Shown one piece after another: positions 24,901-34,900 of a stretch of DNA of 64,000 nt. The notes under the pieces were generated by a model, which worked only from the letters and a program-made list of their open reading frames with translations, did no database searches and was not told the DNA's origin. A program made the position numbers and the translations under genes. The stretch's first letter is position 1. Each line of letters begins with the position of its first letter. The DNA is taken from NCBI RefSeq assembly GCF_018873765.1, contig NC_057923.1:56910593-56974592 (forward strand), written 5' to 3'. This DNA comes from Telopea speciosissima. Lineage: Eukaryota > Streptophyta > Magnoliopsida > Proteales > Proteaceae.

Positions 24901-27900
24901 TTATTCTTCTTCCTTTCCTGGTAGCCTTGCTGTTACCCTCCTCTGCATTCTGTGTTTGTGGGATAACTAGTCTGAGGAAGTTTGCTGAAACTCTTTCCCC
25001 GCAACACAGATCAAGCTGAAACTTGGGATACTGATTCTCTTCCCTAGGGCAACCTAAGCCCTAGAGTTTCAGTCCAAACCAGTCTCCCTTGTAAAAGAAC
25101 CAAATTCCTGCTGCTGAAACTGAGATTACCACCCTACCTGATTTCTGCAATTTCTCTCAGTTTATTTATTGTTGCTGGAAATCGTTTGTTGGTATGATTC
25201 GATAGGGCTTTGGGTTGAGAACCATTCCCCAAAATTCCAGAACCATAGGAGATCCGACGAGGGATTTCTCTCCTTCATGGTGAACCCTGTTTTCCGCCTC
25301 CTGTTTCAGCTGGAGATAGAAGACGACTTCCCCCTCCCCACGATTTCTTTATTTTATTCACTCACTTCCACAATTACTCCTCCCCTTGTCTTTAGCCCCA
25401 CATATCCCTTCAATCTATTTCATTCCAAGTTTATCCTGAATCTTTAATTCCTAATCACCTTGTATTGCTTCCCCTATTTACTACCAATAGCCTTTTATAA
25501 TTCTCATTATTTCCTTTTTTGCACTTTGGCACAATTTAAAAGCTTATAATGGAAAGGGATAGAAATAAAAAAAATGTCACTTTAATTAACCAAAATTGCT
25601 TTGATATTTTGAATTAAAAATAGTATTAGGAAGAGAGAAGAGATACTATTGCTAGGGGGGGGGGGGAGATTTGACTGCTTACATCTGATTTTTCGCTCAA
25701 TTTATTTTAGATGATAGGTCAAAGAGATTGTGTCAGGGAACCAATAAGAAAGTGGTTCAATAGGGCAGTGGGGCATAGATAATTGGATATGGGCCAATAG
25801 AGTGGTTTTTCAGTATGTTTGTTGGCCTTTTAAGTAATCCGACATAGTTCATTTAATGAAGAGAATCAAGCATAGTAGGTAGAGGCAGAGGGAGGGATTT
25901 TTTTTGGGGGGGGGGGGGTGGGGTGGGGTGGGGTGGGTGGACTTACTTGTACCATGTCTACCCTTCCGTTCTTCTAATATATCATATATAAGCGTGGAAT
26001 AAAGTTTCAGGAGGGCATCTGCCCTATGCACCCCCCGTTGGCTCCATCCATCAAGAGGATGCGGCAGACTGAGATCTACTTTAACAAAAATAAAGAGGGG
26101 ACTGGAAATCATGTTGCAAGCCTGAACAATAATAAGTCAAGAAGGAAGATGAGAGACTCCCCCCCCCCCCCTCCCCCCCTTTTAATGATAGAAGACAGCT
26201 GGTGCAATTAAATGAAGAAAGAAGAGATACAAAGGCTGAGCCCAACAAAACAATGCCCTGGAAGAAAAAACAGCCACCCCTCCAAAATTGTGCAACGGAA
26301 ACTACAAGAACCAAATGTCTTGGAAAAGAAACTGGAAGATCCAGCTGTGAAAAAGAAATGAGGCATTAGAAATATATGATAGACTAGACATGGGGACTAA
26401 TCTATACCTGTATGCTAATTAATTTGTATCCCTAAAAATCAAGTAGTAATAACAAAAATAAACCTCAGAAGATGGGGATAATTCAATCAAGATTTAGATT
26501 TCTAGACTAGAAAGCCTAGGATGTTGTGTTTGTGTCACTGTGAATTTAAATTCTTTATCAATAATTTGATGTTGTTGGGTTGTCTCTATGAACTCTCAAG
26601 TAAGGATTAAAAGGTAACAACGAGCCAGTGTGTCAACAAATTAGAGTTGGGGAAGATAAATGGAAGAAAAAAAATGTTGTTTTGCAAACCTAGAAGTTCT
26701 CGTGGTATTGATTTCATTAGCTAAAACTAAAATCAAGCCATGCTTTTGTAAATGGCTCTGGAGTCTTCTAGAGAAGCAAGATAGTCTGTGGAAATCTGTT
26801 ATTGCAAATAAGTATGGCCTTTTGAACCATTGACAAAGTCTTCCACTGATAACTTCTCTTGGCCTGAGTCTTTGGAAAGGTGTTACTACAATGAAGATAG
26901 CTGACCCCTCTTCAAGGTATCTTGGTTTGGAGATGGATAAAAAAGTTGTCCTCGTCAGATTGGTGCTTGGAAATAAGCCTCTAATACTCTGCTTACCTGC
27001 TATCTACAATATGGCTATTGATAAAGAATCTTGGGATACCCATTATTTGGAGTTCTCAAAATTTTGTTACCTGTGTTGGGTTTTATGTTTTGTATTCTGT
27101 AGGGGTCCACATAATTATTATTGGGCTTGTACCTGTTTGGGTCGGGTTTTGGGTCCATTACATGTATAGGCCCTTTACATAATAGTTGTCAAGGCGTCGC
27201 CTAGGCGCCTTGATTTTGGACCCTCTCCAATTCCTTGGGTCACCTAGACGTTGTGACAACTATGCTTTACATGTAATTGTGTTGGGATTAGGGTTTTTAG
27301 GGTTTCCTATATATTCTCTATGGGGAAAACCCTAGATATACATTGTGAGAGTTATTCTCTGGCTTAGTGAAAAATCTTTGGTTCTCTCGGGTGGATGAAG
27401 GCATTCGTGCTGAACCATGTTAAATTCCTCATGTTGTGTGATTGTTTGCTTGATTTCTTCCTTGTGGGGCGCAATTCTTTCCTCAACAATCTGGACTCCA
27501 AGACTTGGTAAAAGTCTCAATGACTGAGAGTTTGGAGGTTTGGTTGCCATGTTCCAGATTGTTGGTGGGGTCAGGGTTCTGAGATGTAAATTTGATAGGA
27601 GAATTTAGTCCTTCCATAATTTTGTTTTTCTCTCTATCAAGTACCACTGTACTAGTAGAAGAAAATTTTGGTTAAGGGACCACGTTCAAAGGTGAAGTCT
27701 TTTGTTTGCTGCACTTATTGACTTTACCCTTACAACTAACCATCTAACTTAAAGAAATTAACCCCAATGCTTGCTAATGGTGTTTTAGAACTGGGGGACC
27801 GCGGCCAATCTTTTTTTAGCCGCCCTTACTCCCAAGATGTGTGGGAGTCATTTCTGTTTGTCAGGCTGTGATGTTTTGGCTTCCATTTGGGTGTGGCCGA

Positions 27901-28386
27901 GTTTATTGCAACTAAAGGATGCTGGTGGGTGGTAGAAAAGGCTGGAGTTTGTTCAGTTAAAGTTCCAGTGGCATTCTGGTCTATTTGGCTGCAAAAAAAA
28001 ATACGAGGGTTTTTTATGGTTGTTTTCCCAATTGCTTCTAAAGCTATGGAGTTGCTTCATTTTAGGAAAGCAATATATATGCAAGGAGTTTCAGCATATA
28101 CCTACAGCTAAAGCTTAGGAGCTGTTTCATTTTAGGAAAGCAATATGCAAAGGGTTTCTAAACCTATAGCTGTTTGGGGCTTTTGCCCTGGTTTATTAAA
28201 ATTATAGTTATCAATAAAGAAAAAGGAATTTTTTTGAATTAAGTAATAAAAGAAGAAATATGGAGCAAGCCTATATTGGAGTATTAAATAAAATAGATGA
28301 AATAGTGGTGGAATTTTATGAGAACTTGTTGCTTAGAGAGAATTAAGAACCAAACTAAATAAGATGAAGAAGAAGAAAGGGGTTGG

Positions 28387-28418
<32 letters not shown>

Positions 28419-28824
28419 ACCCAAACTACCTTTAATTTATTATTACTCAAAGCTATGCTCTGAAATGCTGCCAAAAGTGTGAGAATTTTCATAACTTCCT
28501 AAACTCTTAATGAAATCAAAGACTTTTAGACCCACAAACTACTGACTAAAGCCTAATGTTTAAGAGCATCCCCTATTAACATGCTTAAAATGCAAGTGTT
28601 TTTAGTGATTGCAGTTAGATATACTAGGATTCAGCTAATTGAAATTCAAAATTATTTGGTAAAGAATTATTGTTTTCTTTTTGTATTCTGTGACTCATTT
28701 TTCTATCTTTCAGGTGTATGCTCTTGGAGGGTTCTTGATTCTAAAGTGGATCTTGGCTAGATGGAATGAAAGGAGGCCCAAAGATGAGTCACCTGATGGA
28801 CCATCATCTGTTGGAAATGACTAG
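15548..28824 (+). CDS. Small single-pass membrane protein of unknown function, 127 residues, one giant intron
   Basis: Two exons, 15548-15820 (91 codons) and 28714-28824 (36 codons plus stop), join in phase with GT-AG borders across a 12,893-bp intron. The first exon is hydrophilic and charged: it starts [20 protein letters not shown], has FPPPKQESK and [20 protein letters not shown], and ends DPRNMWQ. The second begins [17 protein letters not shown], one hydrophobic segment long enough to cross a membrane, and ends in a short polar tail, GPSSVGND. I recall small plant proteins of this shape with a similar tail segment but know no function for them. The acceptor TATCTTTCAG is strong. Exon 1 alone can run on to a stop at 15875, which would give a soluble 109-residue form if the intron were retained. 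The intron is filled with transposons, listed separately. Confidence 0.8.
16612..16700 (+). mobile_element. Left end of a CATAGTTGTCAAGG-type MITE (fragment)
   Basis: Begins CATAGTTGTCAAGG and continues with GTGACCCAAGGTG, GGAGG and GCCTAAGC words in the same order as the left end of the complete element at 33078. No matching right end follows before the Copia sequence, so this copy is truncated. Confidence 0.6.
16830..18896 (+). mobile_element. Decayed Ty1/Copia element A: reverse transcriptase, RNase H and start of 3' LTR
   Basis: Fragments in several frames follow Copia order. There is [12 protein letters not shown], then [10 protein letters not shown], then VYVDDII with the YVDD catalytic core of reverse transcriptase, then QHFQMKDLG. 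Next comes the RNase H region with [15 protein letters not shown] and [20 protein letters not shown] polypurine tract, GAGGGGGAG, at 18758-18766 is followed by the LTR start TGTTAGTTAGGGG at 18767. Stops and frameshifts are frequent, so it is inactive. The coding part is interrupted by the MITE at 17683-18395. The 18833-18896 stretch nearly matches 20922-20985 in the LTR of element B. Gag and integrase are absent. Confidence 0.85.
17683..18395. mobile_element. 713-bp hAT-like MITE nested in Copia element A
   Basis: The ends are CATGGTTCGAGAACTCG (left) and CGAGTTTTCGAACCTTG (right), an inverted repeat of about 17 bp. It is flanked by identical 8-bp direct repeats GGAGTAAG at 17675-17682 and 18396-18403. 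Removing the element and one repeat lets the Copia RNase H phrase LVTLRSKK read straight on. The interior contains several CTCGCCGAGATCTCGG-type palindromic blocks and no coding capacity. An 8-bp duplication is typical of the hAT superfamily; the assignment to hAT is inference. Confidence 0.85.
18938..18974 (+). repeat. Poly-T tract of about 37 bases
   Basis: A nearly pure T run between the LTR-like end of Copia A and the start of the Copia B remnant. On the minus strand it is an A run, which may mark an insertion or template-switch junction. Confidence 0.9.
19085..21173 (+). mobile_element. Ty1/Copia element B: reverse transcriptase, RNase H and complete 3' LTR
   Basis: Long reading frames give W-Q-A-type linker residues ([15 protein letters not shown]), then [70 protein letters not shown] and VYVDDIVI (reverse transcriptase core). 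RNase H follows with [35 protein letters not shown] and [14 protein letters not shown]. There is one stop near 19730, a frameshift near 19830 and a stop near 20065, so the copy is recently decayed but dead. A polypurine tract (GAGGGGGAG) precedes a 311-bp LTR at 20863-21173, which starts TGTTGTAATA and ends GCTGTAACA. The LTR contains a TATA-type word TTATTATAAATAAAG. The 5' LTR, gag, protease and integrase are missing. Confidence 0.9.
21235..21340 (+). mobile_element. SINE-like fragment (AU-SINE style)
   Basis: Carries GGCTCCCGCTACTGCAGG, ATGTACGCAGCCTTACC, CCCTGCTT and GAGGCTGTTT in the order I remember for the body of plant AU-type SINEs. These are RNA-polymerase-III-derived retroposons moved by LINE enzymes. 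A 5' polymerase III promoter box was not identified, so this is a partial copy. Confidence 0.55.
21381..21530. repeat. Tandem duplication with an 82-bp period
   Basis: The 20-base word beginning CCTCAACTGTTCTGATGCAG occurs at 21389 and again at 21471 with related flanks. A further shared phrase, CCCAAGGAGA, then TCTATGGTTCTACC, recurs near 21522 and 21690. No coding capacity is seen. Confidence 0.65.
21540..22812. other. Intron sequence with no recognisable feature
   Basis: Ordinary AT-rich intron DNA of the small membrane-protein gene. Nothing on either strand resembles a domain, RNA gene or bounded repeat. Confidence 0.5.
22834..24016 (-). mobile_element. 5'-truncated RTE-clade LINE with intact target duplication
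   Basis: On the minus strand the sequence reads [18 protein letters not shown], then [20 protein letters not shown] (catalytic ADD of reverse transcriptase), then [41 protein letters not shown] and [16 protein letters not shown], as in plant RTE LINEs. The main frame is 23021-23857, 278 codons. The 3' end has the usual CCATTTAGTTGGG phrase and a (TTG)n tail, seen as CAACAACAAC at 22832-22848. The insert is bracketed by 21-bp direct repeats at 22813-22833 and 24017-24037 (core TTAATGGAAACTTTTATT, one mismatch). The endonuclease half is missing, the usual result of incomplete reverse transcription. Confidence 0.9.
24038..26600. other. Intron sequence; possible LTR remnant, no gene
   Basis: Around 24480-25010 a TATA-type word (TTATTATAAATATGC) is followed by a long pyrimidine-rich stretch, which resembles the U3-R part of an LTR, but no partner or coding part is found. 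Homopolymer G and C runs occur near 25656, 25906 and 26160. No coding exon is supported. Confidence 0.4.
26640..27060 (+). mobile_element. L1-type LINE fragment (C-terminal part of ORF2)
   Basis: Frameshifted pieces read [10 protein letters not shown], then [22 protein letters not shown], then a weak [13 protein letters not shown], then [21 protein letters not shown]. This order matches the region after reverse transcriptase in plant L1 elements, where KWLWRF..LWRKVIxxKYG is followed by a WxGxxPLxxxFPxLYxIxxxK block. Stops show it is dead. Its ends cannot be set. Confidence 0.6.
27181..27264. mobile_element. 84-bp miniature hAT-like element
   Basis: Left end AATAGTTGTCAAGG, right end GTTGTGACAACTATG, so the ends mirror each other like the larger family members at 33078 and 50310. 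Perfect 8-bp direct repeats CTTTACAT flank it at 27173-27180 and 27265-27272. It lies in a stretch (27074-27330) that looks like part of a Copia LTR, with TGTTGGG words and a TATA-like CCTATATATTC. Confidence 0.8.
27330..28713. other. End of the giant intron; microsatellite and small duplications
   Basis: Contains a (GA)n microsatellite at 28391-28418 and a short local duplication (TTCATTTTAGGAAAGCAATAT near 28057 and 28124). No gene is seen until the exon at 28714. Confidence 0.5.
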
Positions 28825-29022
28825 TTCTTCAATTTTAGATTTCAAGTCATTACAGATTTGTTGGTTTAAATGAGTCTTTACATATCACATAGTTTTTGTT
28901 AACAGAAGCAATGGTGATGACCTAGTCATGAATCTCTTATGACTTTTCTTATTTCTATGCTCACTACTGCTGCTCAGATAAGTGAGTTGCATGTTTCCAA
29001 AACAACCTGCATTATAAGCTTA

Positions 29023-29341
29023 TCAAGGTAACCCAAATATCTGCCAAGTGACACATGAGGCCTAAATTTTGTGGACAGAGGTAGACCCCAAAGTCTCCTA
29101 CTCACATGTAGGTTCAAATAGAATTTGCCAAGTGGCAAAATAGAGGTCTGAAATTTCACAACTATGTGGGAGTTCACAGTAATGGTTGGAGTACTGTAGG
29201 CGTTCATGGACATACATGGAAAGGTATTTGACTTAATTAGATTCTGAAATTTGATCAGTGGCCAATCCGAGACATGTCGATCAATTAAACAATAAGAATA
29301 GCCACATCATCATTCAACGTGGCACAATGTGATGGCCTTGA
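29023..29341. mobile_element. Probable 319-bp MITE flanked by TAAGCTTA
   Basis: Starts TCAAGGTAACCC and ends GGCCTTGA, a 6-bp inverted end. The 8-bp word TAAGCTTA lies on both sides (29015-29022 and 29342-29349). Because that word is itself palindromic, the border could be set differently. It is related to the sequence at 4941-5220. It lies just past the 3' end of the small membrane-protein gene. Confidence 0.5.
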
Positions 29342-29359
29342 TAAGCTTATCAAGGTTGG

Positions 29360-31676
29360 TCCATTCAAATGAGTTGAAAAATAGAAATACAGTCCAGTGA
29401 ATAATCGGAGAAACTTTAAGTACTGTGGTGGGGTTGAGCCAAGGAATGAGACTATGAGAATGGTCCACATTCTATACCTGTCATTAACAGCCATTACAGT
29501 AAGTCAATTAAAATCTTATGGAGAGCCATTCAGTTTTGAGTTCTTTTACAACAGAGATAATGTTGACTTTCCATGATTTATCCAGTGGAGTCTGTAGATA
29601 AGCCATGCACACACACCATTACTTTGATTCCCTCTTTTTTTAGATATGGTGATAAGACTCCCCATCCGTTCTCTTTGTTTGTAAGGCATTTAAGAGCCAA
29701 ACCATTTAAAAACAAAAAGCCAAAAACACTGGGACATCTATGTAGCTGTAAAGTGCTGAACAATGAATCCTATTATTAATTCCAATTTCCAAGTGGATCT
29801 TTTGTTGATGTAATGTAACCTTTACATGTTTCTTATAAGAAGTGTAGTTTCTAGTTTGGAACTTGAGAATCCCAAGGAGAAGCTCTTTCCCTTTCTTTCT
29901 TCTGGTATTCCTTGCACATGTCCTCTTATGTTTCTCTGTGATTGATTACAACGCCCATTCCAACATTATTGCTTCGTGGGTTTGATTTGTAGTTGGTCTT
30001 AAGGATACATTGGTGCTCTTTTGATCAACTTTGTCTAACTAAAATTGTTGAATTTGTATTAATAATTTTAGAGGGTTCCATTCCAACGAGTTATGATTCT
30101 TTTCAACAATAGTTCTGATCTGAATCGGATGGATGGAAACAGTCCCAAAAACACCAGAATCAGCCCTTGGGTCTGAGAACTCACCAATGCTATAATTTCT
30201 TGGTATGAATCAACTGTATCAGATCAACTGGAATCAGGAATAATCACGGTCGATTTCATTCTGAATCAGCCAATTCACCGATCCAATCACCCATTTTGGA
30301 AACCTTAGATTTTACTAACTAAAACAATGAAACTAATAACCAAAAATGAAGATCAAACACGAAACTGGAGTGATTTAAAGAAAGTTCATAGAGTCAATAA
30401 GAATTGAAATTGGATCATGGGAGTGGGCTCCCTCCTACGCCTATGTGCAATTTCGGGTGAAGGAGAGGACTAGAAAAAGTGATCATGTCCAATAAGGGGT
30501 GTTGCTAACGTCAACACCAAGAAACACAAAGAAACAAAACAAATTTATACACGAATGACGCAAAGATTTAAGATGGTTCACAGATCAATTTGATTTGTTA
30601 CATCTACGTCCCACGAGACCATCAAATTGAAGATGATTCACTATGTGATAGAAGAAATATACAATGGAGATGGTTCACAGATCAACTTGATACTAAATCT
30701 ACGTCCCACGAGACCATCAAACTGAAGATGATTCACTATGTGATAGAAGAAAAATACAATAAAGATCTCTCAAGAACATCACAGGGTACAACAAGAACTC
30801 TTGCTAAAAAACCCTAACACGAAAAATGCTCAATTTACATTTCTCTCTCTTGTTTACACAATAAAACAATAAAATATGATAATTCCTCCAAGTTAGGTCA
30901 ATCCATCCGGTCTAGCACTCCAAACCCCTCCACTTGACAAAACTTTTCCTTCTGAGTCGCCACAAAAAATGTACAAATGGGACAAACTTTAAAAAAGATA
31001 CAAGAATTCAAAAGAATGTAGGACAATTCTTACGGAAAGCTCCATTATTTTGGGTTTTAGCTAGTCTTGTGAGAAACTTTTTTCCTTGGGTCATTTATTT
31101 CTATTCAAATGGGACAATTCAACTGGTGGAGGTGCCCCCCTACTTCCTTCTCCAGAAAGAAAAAAAGCGAAAGTTTGGTAAGAGAATTTTAGGAGACAAA
31201 GAAGGTTATCATTAGAAGAGCGCGCAGATCTGTGACCCTGTGACCCTGTGCGTTAGAGGATGGCTCAGCCTGCCGAGCAACCCAACGATCACCCCTGTTG
31301 GTGCCCTACGACTGTTCATCCTGTGCCTTTGTGTATGCGTGTGGCCGTGGCTGATTGGCTCCACTACGATTCGAAGTTTCAGACACGCATTGCCACACAA
31401 TGGAGTAGTATATATATTTCTTCCATGAGAAAAGCGAAAAGTGACAACGAGTTGTGTAAGCATTACTAATTCTAAATTCTAGTGGTGATGGTGTTTGTGC
31501 TGACGCCTGGCTATTAGAGTTTAGAAGACATTCCTTCCTTCTCTTACTGGTTAGTTATATGTCGTGATCTGTATACCCTTTTGCTTCCTTGTTTTATTCT
31601 TTTTATTCTATTCCTTTTTTTTGTAACTCTCCTGTTGGTTGCTCCTTTTGTTATCGTTGTTGGGGTTGGCTAAGGC
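29360..31676. other. Intergenic DNA with a tandem duplication
   Basis: At 30571-30765 a unit of 95-98 bp is duplicated: both copies have AGATGGTTCACAGATCAA, CTACGTCCCACGAGACC and TGATTCACTATGTGATAG. The segment 30060-30310 is AT-rich repeat with ATCAACTG and GAATCAG words. No coding exon is supported. Confidence 0.55.
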
Positions 31677-31874
31677 ATGGCGTTCGCCTTTTCACAAACA
31701 CTTGGAACTCATAGCTGTAAAGACCTTCTAATACACCATCCACTGACTCAGTTAACTCGATCTCTTACTCTTTCTTCCTCTTTTTTTCCTATTTTTCTCC
31801 AACCCATCTCTTTGACGATTAATGGCACAAACCCTTTTCCTCCTCCATCCTTGATACGGCTTCTTACAGTGTAG
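31677..31874 (+). other. Possible upstream ORF of the NPH3/BTB gene
   Basis: A 65-codon frame starts MAFAFSQTLGTHSC and ends 31 bases before the NPH3/BTB start codon at 31906. If transcription starts upstream of 31677, scanning ribosomes would meet it first. The peptide has no recognised domain and is rich in Ser, Thr, Leu and Pro. Its relevance is inference. Confidence 0.25.
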
Positions 31875-31905
31875 GGTCTCTGGCTCTGGGTCGGACCAGT
31901 CGGTC

Positions 31906-34900
31906 ATGGCTTCCGCTGGGAAGATTTCTTCATTCTATCGCGAGGGAAATGATTGGTACGTTCTTCTTTCTTTCATTTCTGATCGCCAAAGTGTGACTTC
32001 TGGTTGAATTATTGTTCTCTTATAGGAAAGAAGTGGCAGGGACAAAAGCGTTCATCTTCGCTCTTGCTTTGCTATTCTGAAATGCTCCTGTTTTGTGATA
32101 TTCCCATGTTTATGTTCAAATTGAATTGAACGCTTTTGTTGGTATTCTAAAGTTCTCTTTCTAATTAAACAAAGAATGTGGCTTTCTAGTGCAGATGTGA
32201 TTTCATACCCTCCCCTCTTCTCTTTTCCCATCACATTTGAAATGCGTCTGTAATGTCTCTCTAGGATTTTATTGCAGCTATAAACCTATCACCTGATGGC
32301 TCTTTTTCAAACGAACTTTGAGAACCAATGATTGATAGGCCACCCCCCCCCCCTTCTAGAGAGAGAGAGAGAATAAACAAATGTGATTTGAAGATATTTC
32401 AATAGTCTATATAGTATGGTGAGAGAAAGCTTATGATGATTCCCCCCCCCCCCCCTTGTACACCAGGTTCTGTAATGCAACTCTGCCCAGTGATATTACT
32501 ATTGAAGTAGAGGGTGTATTCTTCCATCTTCACAAGGTATTTTTTCCCCTCATGAATTGCTGTAGATTTTGAAATTTGACAAACGAAGGTCTTCCTTTTA
32601 TGATAGATTTTGCTGCAACTTAAAAAAAACACTAGAGGGATTTTCATGTGTAAATCCAACTTACTAGGAATTTGCATACATAAATGTGTTGTGCTTGTTA
32701 ATCTGCATTACTCAAAGTACAGAAGTTCTATTGTGAATTTGATGGGTTCACACAAAAATTGGCCCATTTTTCCCAATGCATCCATAAAGAGTTTATGGTT
32801 ACTCCATGGAACATTCTTTAGTTGCAGAGTCAGTTTTTTTTTTTAGAAATATTTTGTAGGGTCTCACATTAATCCATAGGGACCTAACTCTATTGTTTGC
32901 CTTGTTCATTTAAGCCCCCATTCTTCCACTTATTCTTTTATAATTCATAGATGAGAAAATCAGATGTACCCATCTAATGACCACAAGCTGCAATATACTG
33001 TACAGCTTTTGTTAGCTGCACAGAGTCACTTGGACTCTTTACCTAGATGGCCCCAGTTTTTTGGCTTCCAAAGATACCATAGTTGTCAAGGCGACAAGGC
33101 AACAAGGTGACCCAAGGTGGTGGAGGGGTGCCTAAGCACTTAGACGACAAAGCGCCCAAGTATTATTTTTTATTTCCTCTCTTTTCTAACATTATTTAGT
33201 ATGCTACAATATATATCTTATATCATCAAAATTCAACATTAAGCCACATCAAGTCATCAAAAATCAATATAAACTAGAAGACAACAGAACTAAAGAAGCA
33301 AGCTATTGAAAGTTTGAAGCAATCAAAACATACATTTAGTTTATACTGTTCTTGGAAATGATTATTGTCCTGGTATACTTAGTCTCACATTTGGTTTATA
33401 CTGTTCTTGAAAAATATGATCTTATCTAATAAGTAATTAAATTGCTCTCGATTTAGAGAAATGTTCTTGTTCTCTAATAAGTTTGACTGGTCAAATGATT
33501 TTATTTTTACATGAAACTTTTTGTATTAGGTAGAGCACAAAATCAGCTGTCCAACAAATCCAAGATTTCTTAAATCTGAAGGAATTATGTTTTAGTCAAA
33601 CCTTATTTGGTGTGCGCGAATGCTGTTTAAAATCGCCCTGAATGGAAATAAATTTTTAGGCATCAAAACAAAATATTATTTTGCCGCTCGTTTGGTTTTT
33701 AGTGATGTTCTATCACAATAAGATTTATAAAATTTTTTAGATTTGAGAAAAACCCTAGCATTTGAAAGTTGAAAATTGCCCCTACAACCGCAAAAAATCC
33801 AGTTTTTTTTTTTTTTTGAATTGGGGAGTTTGACGTTTTATCCTATTATAATTTGAATTTTAACTGTTTTTATTAGATTCATTTGGGGGATGTTTGCTTA
33901 TTTATGAATGATATCTTTAGTAAATGGAGAGATAATTACGAAGTTATATACTTAAATGATGTTTGGCATAAATCAGTGTCAAACCTAGTTCGATACCAAT
34001 AGAAACGAAATAAATCGAATAAAAGAATAGTAAAAAATTAAACCAGCGTCTTGTACTAATACGACAGTCGCCCCAACCCCCCCCCCCCCAAAAAAAACCG
34101 CTTGGACGCCTTGGACGCCTAGGTGACTCCTTGACAACTATGAAAGATACAGAATTTTGGGGATGGAATTGAGTATTTCCTTGGTGGAACTGATTGGATG
34201 GTGGGTCCCTCCTGTACATGTTTATGGATTATGGAGCATGCAAATTTATTTAACAAGCTAGTCCCCCCCCCCCACCCCCCACCTGGTGGATCGCTATTTG
34301 CTCCCTGGATGAACTGATAATAAGTGCTGTGTTTTCTTGTTTAGGGTCTTTCCACCCTATTAATGATAGGTTGGTATTTTCTATTTTTTGGTTAATTTAT
34401 TGAATGTGGTTCACTTTTGTGTATGCATGTGTATCTGTACGCCTGTGTGCATCCTGTGAACTTGCAACTTTTGTTCCTCCATGCTTCCCTTTAGTTAATC
34501 GTAGTGCAGACATTGTTAATAATGAGTATGGGCTTTTACATGGATGTAGCTGATAAGGTGATATCCAACAGTGTGCCACCAAAAGAATTTCAGCCAGATT
34601 GTTAAACTGCACTCCATCTATTGTCTTACGTTCTTTGATTCTCCTTTTTATCATAATAAGCATCTTGCTTTAGCTTGTGTATTCTTTACGAAGGAAGAAA
34701 GCTGGCTCTCATCCCCCCTTGTTCCTATATTCAAATAATCTTTTATCTAACAAAACTTTCCTGCTCAGTTTCCACTCATGTCTAAATGTGGGAAGATGGC
34801 AAATATATTAGAAGAATCCCAGAATAAGGACAGCGGTACTTTGAATACGGCATTAAGTGAATTTCCTGGTGGGCCCGACGTATTCCTGGTTGCAGCCAAA

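Noticed and set aside
24689..25447. Two open frames of 92-93 codons in pyrimidine-rich DNA
   Set aside because: Composition-driven frames rich in Ser, Leu, Phe and Pro without domain features; inside a spliced intron.
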